From assembly GCF_027474845.2 (NCBI RefSeq), contig NZ_CP107031.2:1316501-1380500 (forward strand): DNA of 64,000 nt, given 5' to 3'. Within the stretch, counting starts at the first letter, position 1. Every line of letters starts with the position of its first letter. The position numbers and the translations under genes were made by a program. The notes beneath the pieces are model-generated. The model worked only from the letters and a program-made list of their open reading frames with translations, was not told the DNA's origin and did not search any database. Positions 26,657-35,376 of this stretch are shown here, in pieces. This stretch comes from Maribacter aestuarii (GTDB lineage: Bacteria > Bacteroidota > Bacteroidia > Flavobacteriales > Flavobacteriaceae).

Positions 26657-27316
26657 CCTAAATTGGATGTAGGTTATTGGTTTGCCTTTTTCAAGATACT
26701 GATTTTCATAGAAAGTCTGTATTTCCAATACCTCTTTTGGACTACCTTCATTTTTATAAACATCGTGGTTGGCATAGATTATCTCATATCCCAATCCGTG
26801 CAAAAGACCCAAGGTGTAACCGTGCATAAATTCACTATCTGTCTTAAGGTGAATAGTGCCATTTGGCATAAGGATTTTTCTGTATTTCTCTAAAAACGAA
26901 AGATTGGTCATCCTATGCTTCGTTCGCTTGTATTTGATTTGGGGGTCTGGAAATGTTATCCAAATTTCGGAAACTTCATTCTTTGAGAAAAGTCGATCTG
27001 TGAGTTCAATCTGTGTTCTTAAAAAAGCGACATTCTGCAAATTTTCTTCCATGGCGGTTTTTGCTCCTCTCCAAAAGCGTGCTCCTTTTATATCTATTCC
27101 TATAAAATTTTTATTGGGATTTCGTTTGGCTAGACCAACGGTATACTCCCCCTTACCACACCCTAACTCTAGTACAATTGGATTATCGTTCCCAAAATGC
27201 TCGTTCCATTTTCCCTTGAGTTCAAAACCCTCTTGAATTTCCTCCCTAGTTGGTTGTATAACATTCTGGAATGTCTTGTTTTCTTCGAATCTTTTAAGCT
27301 TGTTTTTACTTCCCAC
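26648..27316 (-). CDS. trmB: tRNA (guanine-N7-)-methyltransferase TrmB
   Basis: Start set at the GTG at 27316, giving VGSKNKLKRFEENKTFQNV, which matches the usual MGSKNKLKRF start of flavobacterial TrmB; a TTG at 27340 would add eight residues with no support. About 222 aa. It has the SAM-binding motif LELGCGKGEYTVGLA, an acidic tip in IGIDIKG, and the tRNA-binding/catalytic block WITFPDPQIKYKRTKHRM. It methylates G46 in the variable loop of tRNAs using SAM. The 3' end overlaps a dispersed inverted repeat. Confidence 0.93.
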   Translation of the reverse strand: MGSKNKLKRFEENKTFQNVIQPTREEIQEGFELKGKWNEHFGNDNPIVLELGCGKGEYTVGLAKRNPNKNFIGIDIKGARFWRGAKTAMEENLQNVAFLRTQIELTDRLFSKNEVSEIWITFPDPQIKYKRTKHRMTNLSFLEKYRKILMPNGTIHLKTDSEFMHGYTLGLLHGLGYEIIYANHDVYKNEGSPKEVLEIQTFYENQYLEKGKPITYIQFRLN

Positions 27317-27377
27317 GGTCAACTTTATAAGTGCCAACAAAACTACTAAAATTCAATATTGAAGGTGGTATATATGG

Positions 27378-28433
27378 CTAGGCTATTTTAGATTTACTTT
27401 TTTCCAGGGTAAATGAAAATTCAGACCCAACATCTTCTACACTTTCTACATATATTTTTTCACCATGCGCCTCTATAATGTGTTTTACGATGGCTAGCCC
27501 AAGGCCGGAACCTCCCTCTCTCCTGCTTCCACTCTGATCAACCCTATAAAAGCGCTCAAAAAGTCTTGGAATATGTTGTTTTGGAATTCCTTCACCATTA
27601 TCCGTGACCCTGATAATTACCTTATTCTTAACCAAATTCTCCACACTAACTTCCGTTGTGCCATCCTCATTACCGTATTTTATTGAGTTTACGAGAAGGT
27701 TCGTCAGCACTTGCTGAATTTTTTCCTTGTCGGCAAAAACAAGAATAGGCTCGTCGTAATTGGTGTCAAAAGTTAGGATAATGTTCTTTTTCGCGGCTTT
27801 CATCTCCAAAAGTTCAAAAACACTTTCTATAAGTTCAATAATATCAAAAGTTGTCTTTTCCAAACTGAGGTCACCAACTTCAAGTTTGGTTATTAAATCC
27901 AAGTCCTTGACAATATAAATGAGCCGATCCACCGCTTTATTGGCCCTAGTTATATATTTCTTCCGAACACTTTTATCATCAATGGCCCCATCTAAAAGTG
28001 TCTCTAAATAACCTTGCACTGTAAACAATGGCGTTTTTAATTCATGGGAAACATTCCCTAGAAAATCCTTTCGATATTCTTCCCTTATTTTTAAGGTGTC
28101 GATTTCAATTTTTTTATCCTGCGCAAATTTTTCTATTTCAGCCGTTAGCGTTCGCATATCCGTAGTAATGGGGCCCGTAGACAGCGAAGAGGATTCTAAT
28201 AGCGCCACATCATCATAGATTTTTTTAATCCTCTTGTAGATAAATTTTTCGATACGTACTTGAAGAATTACAAATGAAGAAAGGAAAGTAAAAAGAACGA
28301 TGGCAAGTAATAAATACCACCCCAATAAATCAAAGAACCAGAGTAGTGAGGTCAGAAATACAAAAATTATTATTGAAATGTACCCTGCTGATTTAAAGGC
28401 AAACTTATATGATTTTTTGGAACGAACGGCCAT
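27378..28433 (-). CDS. PhoR-like sensor histidine kinase
   Basis: A 351-aa kinase with two adjacent membrane segments (about 16-36 and 40-60) and almost no periplasmic loop, then a coiled linker. Catalytic motifs: H-box FLGNVSHELKTPLFTVQGY (His near 129), N-box LTNLLVNSIKYG, G1 DNGEGIP, F-box LFERFYRVD, G2 GGSGLGLAIVKHII. The lack of a periplasmic sensor fits PhoR, which reads phosphate through the Pst/PhoU machinery, though no pst or pho transport genes are in view. The ATG overlaps the regulator's stop codon (TGATG). Confidence 0.88.
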   Translation of the reverse strand: MAVRSKKSYKFAFKSAGYISIIIFVFLTSLLWFFDLLGWYLLLAIVLFTFLSSFVILQVRIEKFIYKRIKKIYDDVALLESSSLSTGPITTDMRTLTAEIEKFAQDKKIEIDTLKIREEYRKDFLGNVSHELKTPLFTVQGYLETLLDGAIDDKSVRKKYITRANKAVDRLIYIVKDLDLITKLEVGDLSLEKTTFDIIELIESVFELLEMKAAKKNIILTFDTNYDEPILVFADKEKIQQVLTNLLVNSIKYGNEDGTTEVSVENLVKNKVIIRVTDNGEGIPKQHIPRLFERFYRVDQSGSRREGGSGLGLAIVKHIIEAHGEKIYVESVEDVGSEFSFTLEKSKSKIA

Positions 28434-29119
28434 CAGAGCACAAACTTATAACCTACTCCTTTAACCGTTTTGAAATGATCTTCACCAATCTTTTCCCGAA
28501 GTTTTCTAATATGCACGTCAATAGTTCTACCTCCTACTACTACTTCGTTACCCCAAACCTTATCTAGAATGACTTCTCTTTTGAAAACTTTACTTGGTTT
28601 TGAGGTAAGCAATGCCAAAAGCTCAAACTCTTTTCTTGGTAATATTATTTCCTTTCCGCTTTTAACAATCTTATATTCCTCCCTATTAATAATAATATCT
28701 CCAACCTGCATAATGTCTTCCTGGGAATTTTCACCTTGCTTAATCCTTCTTAAAAGGGCATTTACCTTACTAACAAGCACCTTTGGTTTTATCGGTTTTG
28801 TAATATAATCGTCCGCTCCAGCGTCAAAACCTGCCACTTGGGAATAATCCTCTCCCCTGGCTGTTAAAAAAGTAATTACGGTATTCTCCAGCCCAGGTGT
28901 TTTCCGCATAAGTTCACAAGCTTCTATCCCATCCATCTCTGGCATCATAACATCCAAGATGACAAGATGGGGAAGTTTCTTTTTAGCTTTTGCCACGCCA
29001 TCCGCACCGTTTTTGGCGGTATATACATCATAACCTTCGGCTGAAAGATTATAGCTTACTATTTCTAAAATATCCGGCTCATCATCTACTAAAAGTATTT
29101 TGATGTCTTTCTTTTTCAT
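28433..29119 (-). CDS. PhoB/OmpR-family response regulator
   Basis: A 228-aa regulator with a receiver domain (DDE near residues 12-14, phospho-Asp in LVILDVMMPEMDG near 56, Thr in FLTARGED, Lys in YITKPIKP) and a C-terminal winged helix (EFELLALLTSKPSKVF, GRTIDVHIRKLREKIG, TVKGVGYKF). It overlaps the kinase start by one base. It is divergently arranged with a TonB-dependent receptor gene; the 183-bp gap contains TTAAC-type direct repeats with 11-bp period that could be its binding sites. A TATTTTTG -7 box lies at 29144-29151. Confidence 0.9.
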   Translation of the reverse strand: MKKKDIKILLVDDEPDILEIVSYNLSAEGYDVYTAKNGADGVAKAKKKLPHLVILDVMMPEMDGIEACELMRKTPGLENTVITFLTARGEDYSQVAGFDAGADDYITKPIKPKVLVSKVNALLRRIKQGENSQEDIMQVGDIIINREEYKIVKSGKEIILPRKEFELLALLTSKPSKVFKREVILDKVWGNEVVVGGRTIDVHIRKLREKIGEDHFKTVKGVGYKFVL

Positions 29120-29143
29120 GGTTTTTTCGTGAGGTTATTTTAT

Positions 29144-29151
29144 CAAAAATA
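29144..29151 (-). promoter_or_regulatory. Bacteroidota -7 box for the PhoB-like gene
   Basis: TATTTTTG on the minus strand fits TAnnTTTG, 25-32 bases upstream of the ATG at 29119. No clear -33 TTTG was found. Confidence 0.45.
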
Positions 29152-29177
29152 CTCATTATACCATTATTAGGCAGTCG

Positions 29178-29248
29178 CTTAACATTCATTTAATATGGTA
29201 ACCTTTAGCTAACACTAATAAAATAAATGTTTAACGTACAGATAACTT
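29178..29248 (+). promoter_or_regulatory. Pho-box-like direct repeats (candidate)
   Basis: Two pairs of 8-bp direct repeats with an 11-bp period lie between the PhoB-like gene and the receptor gene: CTTAACAT-tca-TTTAATAT (29178-29196) and TTTAACGT-aca-GATAACTT (29230-29248). TTAAC-type repeats with 3-bp spacers are how PhoB-family regulators bind in several phyla. Being AT-rich, the match could be chance. Confidence 0.4.
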
Positions 29249-29302
29249 CATTTTCACACCTTCCTAAGATCTTTGCCACGGATTTTAGAAGAACTACATC
29301 TA

Positions 29303-32125
29303 ATGAAAAAAATAGTACTAGTTATCTTGTTTTTATGCAGTTATTACGGGGTTGCTCAGGACACAGGAAGTATAGTAGGGAAGCTTATTGATAAAGAAGT
29401 TAATGATGAACCGTTGGCATTTGCTAACGTTTTGATTAAGGGAACCACAAAAGGAACTACCTCTGATTTTGATGGACTCTACGAAATTGCCAACCTAGAA
29501 CCAGGAATATATACCGTAGTTTATAGTTATTTGGGTTATGAAACCGTAGAAATACCTTCCATTGAAGTAGTGTCAGGAAAGGTTTCAACGGTCAACGTTC
29601 CAATGAGAGCCTCCGCCGGGGTTTCCTTGGACGAGGTTGTGGTTACAGTTTCCGCAAGAAAAGATTCTGAAGTAGCACTGCTATTGCAACAAAAAAATGC
29701 AACGGTAATGCAAGAGGCCATTAGTGCAGAGGCGTTGACTTTAAAAGGAATTGATGATGCGGCCGCAGCCGTTTCACAAATTTCAGGTATCTCAAAACAG
29801 GAGGGTTCGAGTAATGTTTATGTCCGTGGTTTGGGAGACCGGTACCAGAACACCACCATGAATGGCTTATCCTTACCCTCCAATGATGTAAATAAAAAGA
29901 ATATAGACTTAAATCTATTTTCCTCAAGTATTATTGAAAACGTTTCTGTGAGCAAAGCTTACAACTCCTCTTTTTATGGCGATTTTGCTGCTGGAAACGT
30001 AAATATAGATTCAAAGGAATATACTGGTGATGGTTATTTGGAGATAGCTTTGGGAAGCGGTGTCAACTCCAATGCCGCAGGTCAAGATTTTTTACAAAGT
30101 GAAGGAACAAGTTTTTTTGGATTTTATAACAGATACGACAACAACCCTTTTGCAGTAATCCTATCGCACGGAATTGATCCCGAAAGCATGGCTACTCCCA
30201 TTAATATTAATGGGGCCATTGAAGGTGGTTACTCCGTAAATTTAAATGAAGAATCTAGACTTAGTTTCTTTGGAACAGCAAGTTTTAAAAATGGATACGA
30301 GTTTCTTGAGGGGCCTGCCAGAGATTTCACCAACGTATTGAAATTCGATTTTCCTAATACGGAGGAGTATGCGTATAAAACGACTACAACGGCACTTGGC
30401 AATATAGTTTACAAAATAAATAACGAGCATAAATTAAAATACAGTTCCCTGTTCATTAACAGCGCAACGGATGCCGTTAGTTTTTTTGGTACCCAAGGAG
30501 AAGGATTTAACCGTGATGGGATTACTTCTGACGACGGATTCTTTATCTCCAATATACAGTTTAACCAAGATATGATTTTTGTAAATCAGCTTACTGGACA
30601 ACATCGATTTGATGAAAAATGGATATTGGACTGGGGTACAGGATATAACAAAGTCTTCTCGGATGAGCCGGATAGAAAGCGTATTACGCTAGAAAATTAT
30701 CAGTTTGCCTTGGATAATGATCCGAATACGAACCCTGTATTTTTCACTAATACAGCTTTTGAAAATCAACGCTTTTTTCAAAGTATAGCGGATGATGAGC
30801 TTAATAGCTTTATCAATTTGACCAATACCATTTCTGACAAACTAACTTTAAAGTTTGGGTACAACGGTAGATCTAAAGAAAGGAACTTTTCTAGTATAAG
30901 ATATGGTTATCGTGTTTTTGATCGGACCACTCCAGTGACGGACGTCAACAATTTTGATTCCTTTTTCACCATAGAAAATAGCAGCCTAATACCAACGGAA
31001 GATGCTCTTTATGAAATAAGGAATCTAAACCCTATCAATAATGATATTGGCGCGGTTAACAGACCTGGTCTACCGGACAACAGTTATCAAGGTAATTTAG
31101 ATATTCATGCAGGATTCCTAACGGCGGAATGGAGCCTTAACGAAAAACTGCTTATCGTTCCAGGTATTAGGGCAGAATCTGTAAGCCAGAATATTCAATA
31201 CGAGGTAATAAACCTTCCTCCTTCGGATCCCGGATTTAGAGATGTCTATGAAAACATTTTCCTGCCTAGCTTGAATATTCGTTACAAATTAACTGAAAAT
31301 TCCAACCTAAGATTCGGTTTTAGTAACACGGTTTCCTTTCCTGAGTTTAAGGAAGTAGCCCCTTTTGTTTATGAAGGCGTAACCCAACGTTTTGGCGGTA
31401 ATCCGGATTTATTCGGAGGCAAGAACGGCGAGGGTGTCAACTATTCAGACATCTATAATTTCGATATTAAATACGAGTGGTTTATGGAACGTGGTGAGCT
31501 TATTTCGGTAGCTGCTTTCAGTAAACTCATACAAGATCCTGTAAACCGAGTTATTGCGGCAGATGCAACAGGAACACAACGTCTTTTCCGTACCGGTGAT
31601 CAAGCAGAGGTTTTAGGCATCGAGGTGGAAATGAGAAAGAATCTAATTACTGATGAAGATGAAAAAACTACGCTCTCATTAGGTTTAAATGCCGCATACA
31701 CCTACACCAATCAAGATTTAAAAAATATAGAGGCCGGGGATGAAAATACCTTTGGAACTACTTTTGATCGAGATTCCGATGCATTACAAGGGGCATCGCC
31801 CTTTATAATTAATACGGATTTAAATTATAGTCCATCTTTTGAAAATTACAACCCTAAGGCAACTTTAGTATTCTCTTACTTTTCTGATAGGATATCCGCT
31901 CTAGGAGCAGGTTCATTAGGAAATATAGTAGAAAAAGCGGTTCCAACCCTAAACTTCATCTGGAAAAACCCTATCGGGGAACACTTTGAAGCTAATCTTA
32001 GTGCTACGAATTTGTTAAATCCGGATATCTCATTGATAAGGGAAAATACCGGGAATGGTGACATAGCCATTAGGGAATATAATCTCGGAATCAATATAGG
32101 ACTAACACTTAAATATAAATTTTAA
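29303..32125 (+). CDS. TonB-dependent outer-membrane receptor with CarboxypepD-reg-like domain
   Basis: Start set at the ATG at 29303, which opens a clean signal peptide (MKKIVLVILFLCSYYGVAQ); an upstream TTG at 29273 would spoil it. About 940 aa. After the signal come a carboxypeptidase-regulatory-like domain (about 20-105; GTTKGTTSDFDGLYEI), a plug (about 110-245; VYVRGLGDRYQNTTMNG) and a 22-strand-type barrel ending LTLKYKF. It imports a ligand too large or scarce for porins using TonB energy. It is divergent from a PhoB/PhoR-like pair and followed after 28 bp by a beta-helix-like lipoprotein. Phosphate-related uptake is suggested only by context. Confidence 0.92.
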   Translation: MKKIVLVILFLCSYYGVAQDTGSIVGKLIDKEVNDEPLAFANVLIKGTTKGTTSDFDGLYEIANLEPGIYTVVYSYLGYETVEIPSIEVVSGKVSTVNVPMRASAGVSLDEVVVTVSARKDSEVALLLQQKNATVMQEAISAEALTLKGIDDAAAAVSQISGISKQEGSSNVYVRGLGDRYQNTTMNGLSLPSNDVNKKNIDLNLFSSSIIENVSVSKAYNSSFYGDFAAGNVNIDSKEYTGDGYLEIALGSGVNSNAAGQDFLQSEGTSFFGFYNRYDNNPFAVILSHGIDPESMATPININGAIEGGYSVNLNEESRLSFFGTASFKNGYEFLEGPARDFTNVLKFDFPNTEEYAYKTTTTALGNIVYKINNEHKLKYSSLFINSATDAVSFFGTQGEGFNRDGITSDDGFFISNIQFNQDMIFVNQLTGQHRFDEKWILDWGTGYNKVFSDEPDRKRITLENYQFALDNDPNTNPVFFTNTAFENQRFFQSIADDELNSFINLTNTISDKLTLKFGYNGRSKERNFSSIRYGYRVFDRTTPVTDVNNFDSFFTIENSSLIPTEDALYEIRNLNPINNDIGAVNRPGLPDNSYQGNLDIHAGFLTAEWSLNEKLLIVPGIRAESVSQNIQYEVINLPPSDPGFRDVYENIFLPSLNIRYKLTENSNLRFGFSNTVSFPEFKEVAPFVYEGVTQRFGGNPDLFGGKNGEGVNYSDIYNFDIKYEWFMERGELISVAAFSKLIQDPVNRVIAADATGTQRLFRTGDQAEVLGIEVEMRKNLITDEDEKTTLSLGLNAAYTYTNQDLKNIEAGDENTFGTTFDRDSDALQGASPFIINTDLNYSPSFENYNPKATLVFSYFSDRISALGAGSLGNIVEKAVPTLNFIWKNPIGEHFEANLSATNLLNPDISLIRENTGNGDIAIREYNLGINIGLTLKYKF

Positions 32126-32153
32126 AAATTCCATAATTATTAAACTGAAAACA

Positions 32154-33356
32154 ATGAAGAATAAACTTTTAGTATTTGGTATTGCAGCATCACTGTTTGT
32201 TTCCTGCGAGCGCGATGACACAGCGGATATTATCATAACCGATAATAGCGTGACGACCATCAACAACACAACCGGAGAAGAAGGTGGAAACGAAGAGGAA
32301 ACCGTAATCTTAACTCCAGCATCTGGTTCTATTACCGAGAATCTTACTTTAGAAGCAAGTAAAGAATATATTATAAACGGTGCCACAATTGTAGCCTCCG
32401 GCACTGTACTTACCATAGAACCTGGAACTATTATTAAAGCAGAGGCGGGACCAAACGTTTATTTAGCTGTGGAACAAGGCGCCCAAATTATTGCAAACGG
32501 TACTTCTTCCAATCCCATTATATTTACCTCCAATTCCACTACACCGGCCGCCGGAGACTGGGGTGGTATTATCCTTTTAGGTAGAGCTCCTGTAAACTCA
32601 GTTACCGGAACATCAACAGCGACTTCAGAAATTGGGAATTTACCTTATGGAGGAAATATTGCGGATGATAACTCTGGCGTTTTGCGTTATGTACGTATAC
32701 AATATTCTGGTGGTGCCGCAGATGGTCAGTCAGAAAACAATGGCTTTTCTTTCTACGGGGTAGGAAACGGAACTACAATAGAATATATTCAAGCTTTTGA
32801 GGGTGCAGATGACGGGGTCGAATTTTTTGGAGGAACTGTAAATGCTAGCTTCATAGTCGTAGTCGATGCAGAAGACGATTCTATAGACTGGACTGAAGGT
32901 TATAGCGGAACCATAACAGATGCATACGTTTTGCAAGGAAATGGAATAGGCGACGAGGCTTTTGAGTGTGATGGATTTAATACAGATTTCACCAATGCCT
33001 CCGGAGCTTTTTCCAACCCTACCGTAACCAATGTAACTATTGAGAGTGAAAGTGGTGCTAATGACAGCACAAGAGGATTTTTATTAAGAGCAGGTACGCA
33101 AGGTACTTTTTCCAACGTACTGATCGTGGGTAAAAACACAGGTATTTCTGTTGATGATGACGAGGCCTCTACGCCAACATCTAATGGTATTTCAGACGGC
33201 ACCTTGAGTTTTACGGATGTTACTTTTACAGATGTTACTACGAATACTTCCATTGATGGCAGCGCAACCGAGGCCGATTTGATAAGCGGAATAGGAAACG
33301 GTACGGGAACGAACGTTTCTTCATGGGGTGCGGGTTGGACCGTAGGTATTAACTAA
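32154..33356 (+). CDS. repeat-rich (beta-helix-like) lipoprotein, receptor partner
   Basis: A 400-aa protein with a type II signal (LLVFGIAASLFVSC, lipid-bearing Cys at 18), then an acidic, Thr-rich linker. The body (about 60-400) is rich in short strands, Gly, Asn and Ser, with repeating units such as TIVASGTVLTIEPGTIIKA, EGADDGVEFFGGTVNASF and DEAFECDGFNTDFTN, as expected of a right-handed beta-helix. It follows the TonB-dependent receptor by 28 bp and ends at a strong terminator, so the two form an operon. By analogy with surface lipoproteins beside such receptors it may capture ligand or process it; no catalytic motif was recognised. Confidence 0.75.
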   Translation: MKNKLLVFGIAASLFVSCERDDTADIIITDNSVTTINNTTGEEGGNEEETVILTPASGSITENLTLEASKEYIINGATIVASGTVLTIEPGTIIKAEAGPNVYLAVEQGAQIIANGTSSNPIIFTSNSTTPAAGDWGGIILLGRAPVNSVTGTSTATSEIGNLPYGGNIADDNSGVLRYVRIQYSGGAADGQSENNGFSFYGVGNGTTIEYIQAFEGADDGVEFFGGTVNASFIVVVDAEDDSIDWTEGYSGTITDAYVLQGNGIGDEAFECDGFNTDFTNASGAFSNPTVTNVTIESESGANDSTRGFLLRAGTQGTFSNVLIVGKNTGISVDDDEASTPTSNGISDGTLSFTDVTFTDVTTNTSIDGSATEADLISGIGNGTGTNVSSWGAGWTVGIN

Positions 33357-33378
33357 AAAATCGTTTGAATTTTAATTA

Positions 33379-33404
33379 AAAGCCCGCAAATTGCGGGCTT
33401 TTTT
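33379..33404 (+). terminator. rho-independent terminator after the lipoprotein gene
   Basis: AGCCCGC (33381-33387) and GCGGGCT (33393-33399) form a strong stem around AAATT, followed by TTTTTT. It lies 22 bp after the stop at 33356 and separates the receptor operon from the next gene. Confidence 0.9.
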
Positions 33405-33443
33405 ACATTTCATCGAAAAATTGAAAGAAACCCACCTATACCA

Positions 33444-33475
33444 TTGACTTTCAGGAAGTATAATTCCTATATTTG
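33444..33475 (+). promoter_or_regulatory. Bacteroidota sigma-A promoter of the first T9SS mini-protein
   Basis: TTG at 33444-33446 and TATATTTG at 33468-33475, 21 bp apart, fit the -33 TTTG / -7 TAnnTTTG pattern. The ATG is at 33503. Confidence 0.65.
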
Positions 33476-33502
33476 TGGCATAGCATTTGTAACCGGCTAT
33501 AT

Positions 33503-33811
33503 ATGAAGCAATTTTACGCGATTCTTTTCTTTCTTTTTATTTCCTTCAGCTACGGACAAAGTACCGCTGGCAATGGGGATATAGATGGTTTTCGCATGTA
33601 TCCCAATCCGGTTACCAATGGTAAAGTTTACATCACTACCGCTCAGAACAGTCCAAAGGAAATTATGATCTACGATGTTTTAGGCACACTAGTCCTTAAG
33701 ACCACCATCCTAGGAAAAGAATTGAGCGTTACCGATCTTGATGCCGGAGTTTACGTTTTACGTGTCTTTGAAAAGGATAAAATGGCGACGCGTAAACTAA
33801 TCGTTAAGTAA
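33503..33811 (+). CDS. T9SS sorting-domain-only mini-protein
   Basis: Start at the ATG at 33503, giving a signal peptide (MKQFYAILFFLFISFSYGQ) and a 102-aa product. After about ten residues the whole mature chain is a type A T9SS C-terminal sorting domain: FRMYPNPVTNGKVYI, IMIYDVLGTLVL, LDAGVYVLRVF and the basic end TRKLIVK. No cargo domain is present. Normally this domain routes a cargo across the outer membrane and is removed. A protein consisting only of it may be a decoy, a structural element or a remnant. A paralogue follows at 33990. Confidence 0.82.
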   Translation: MKQFYAILFFLFISFSYGQSTAGNGDIDGFRMYPNPVTNGKVYITTAQNSPKEIMIYDVLGTLVLKTTILGKELSVTDLDAGVYVLRVFEKDKMATRKLIVK

Positions 33812-33956
33812 CCCTACCCACGCTTTTTACTACAATTTCTACTTTTCACTTATCGATAATCTGCCAATAATATCGGTGAATTACCACGCCTATCTTGTTG
33901 ACCTACAAATTATTAGATTTCACAACATTTTTATGAACTGCCCATAGCATATAAGT

Positions 33957-33964
33957 ACCTTTAC
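33957..33964 (+). promoter_or_regulatory. -7-like box of the second T9SS mini-protein
   Basis: TACCTTTA differs from TAnnTTTG at the last base and lies 26 bp upstream of the ATG at 33990. Confidence 0.35.
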
Positions 33965-33989
33965 TATGTTGATCCCAAATCAATACAAA

Positions 33990-34313
33990 ATGAAGAAAAT
34001 CTACTTAATGCTATTTATGGCTTTTTCTATTGGTATCTATGCCCAAGATACCATTGATTTCAGAACGCTGAAGAATGATGAAATCACAGGATTTAAGCTC
34101 TACCCGAACCCCGCCACCGCGGACATGGTCTATGTAACCACCGATAAGAACGACACCAAGGAAATTCGCGTTTATGACGTTTTCGGAGAATTGGTTTTGT
34201 CCGATAGGATTTCTTCTAAACTACTGAACATTTCTAGGTTGTCACCCGGAGTTTATGTGGTTCAGGTTACCGAAAATAGTAAATCTATTAATAGGAAGTT
34301 GGTGGTGAAATAA
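33990..34313 (+). CDS. T9SS sorting-domain-only mini-protein (second copy)
   Basis: Start at the ATG at 33990 (MKKIYLMLFMAFSIGIYAQ signal peptide), 107 aa. The mature chain is again just a type A sorting domain: FKLYPNPATADMVYV, EIRVYDVFGELVL, LSPGVYVVQVTE and NRKLVVK. It is clearly a paralogue of the 33503 gene, 178 bp upstream, but with a different, more acidic N-terminus (DTIDFRTLKNDEI). The two genes have separate promoters. No gasdermin-, adhesin- or enzyme-like cargo is near. Confidence 0.82.
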   Translation: MKKIYLMLFMAFSIGIYAQDTIDFRTLKNDEITGFKLYPNPATADMVYVTTDKNDTKEIRVYDVFGELVLSDRISSKLLNISRLSPGVYVVQVTENSKSINRKLVVK

Positions 34314-34371
34314 ACTATATTAATTCCTGCGGATTAACTACCATTAAAATCCTCTTTTCTCAAGGGTTCAG

Positions 34372-34379
34372 TACCTTTG
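34372..34379 (+). promoter_or_regulatory. Bacteroidota -7 box upstream of the LuxE-like gene
   Basis: TACCTTTG matches TAnnTTTG exactly, 20-27 bp upstream of the ATG at 34399, with GGGGAG at 34389-34394 as ribosome-binding site. Confidence 0.55.
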
Positions 34380-34398
34380 CAGCAACTTGGGGAGTAGG

Positions 34399-35376
34399 AT
34401 GGATTATCAACGAATTTTCAATATCAAAACGGATGCGGAATTTTTATCCGTGACGCTTGATATTTTTGGGCATCAATACAGAACGAATAGTATTTATAAG
34501 GAATTTTGCGATTATTTTGGAGCTAATCCCAATAATGTACTTTCCTTAGAAACTTTACCTTTTATACCCATTCAATTTTTCAAGTCAAGAGAAATTTTAA
34601 GCGATTCAGATGAGCCAGAAATGGTTTTTACGAGCAGTGGCACAACTGGTGCTACTACAAGTTCACATTTCATCACAGATGTATCTATTTATCGGAAGAG
34701 TTATAATATGGCCTTCGAGCATTTCTATGGAAATCCCGCAAACTACTGTATCCTTGCGCTTTTACCTTCATACCTAGAGCGAGAAGGGTCTTCCCTGATT
34801 TATATGGTAAACGACCTGATTGGAAAATCCAACCATCCCAAAAGTGGATTTTTTCTCAATGATTTCGATAAATTGAGATTTGAATTGAAACAACTGGAAG
34901 CTTCAGGAACCAAAACGTTATTAATCGGTGTTTCTTTTGCATTGTTGGATTTCGCCGAAGAATTTCAGTTTGATTTAAAAAACACAATCATCATGGAAAC
35001 GGGAGGCATGAAAGGCCGCCGAAAAGAAATGATCAGAGCGGAACTTCACCATCAATTAAAAAAAGGGTTTGGAGTAGAAGCCATACATTCCGAATATGGA
35101 ATGACCGAGTTACTTTCACAGGCTTATTCTTTTGGTAACGGTATTTTCAATTGTCCGCACTGGATGAAAATAATGATCAGGGATACAGAAGATGCCCTAA
35201 CAATGAATCCCACGGGTAAAACAGGGGGTATCAATGTTATTGACTTGGCAAACATTAATTCCTGTTCATTTATTGCTACACAAGATTTAGGCAAGGTGTT
35301 TGAAAACGGGAGTTTTGAAGTTCTGGGCCGGTTTGACCATTCCGATATTAGGGGCTGTAATTTGATGGCGCTTTAA
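34399..35376 (+). CDS. LuxE-like acyl-protein synthetase / ANL-family adenylating enzyme
   Basis: Start at the ATG at 34399, preceded by GGGGAG; 325 aa. The phosphate-binding loop FTSSGTTGATTSSHF near residue 80 is the ANL/LuxE signature, and EYGMTELLSQAYS (about 236-248) is the second adenylate-binding motif. The chain then ends in the region of ATQDLGKVFENGSFEVLGRFDHSDIRG without the large C-terminal lid of acyl-CoA synthetases, as in LuxE. LuxE activates fatty acids as acyl-AMP and transfers them to its own Cys. No luxC or luxD is nearby, so it is not a bioluminescence gene. It overlaps the convergent lipoprotein gene by four bases. Confidence 0.8.
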   Translation: MDYQRIFNIKTDAEFLSVTLDIFGHQYRTNSIYKEFCDYFGANPNNVLSLETLPFIPIQFFKSREILSDSDEPEMVFTSSGTTGATTSSHFITDVSIYRKSYNMAFEHFYGNPANYCILALLPSYLEREGSSLIYMVNDLIGKSNHPKSGFFLNDFDKLRFELKQLEASGTKTLLIGVSFALLDFAEEFQFDLKNTIIMETGGMKGRRKEMIRAELHHQLKKGFGVEAIHSEYGMTELLSQAYSFGNGIFNCPHWMKIMIRDTEDALTMNPTGKTGGINVIDLANINSCSFIATQDLGKVFENGSFEVLGRFDHSDIRGCNLMAL

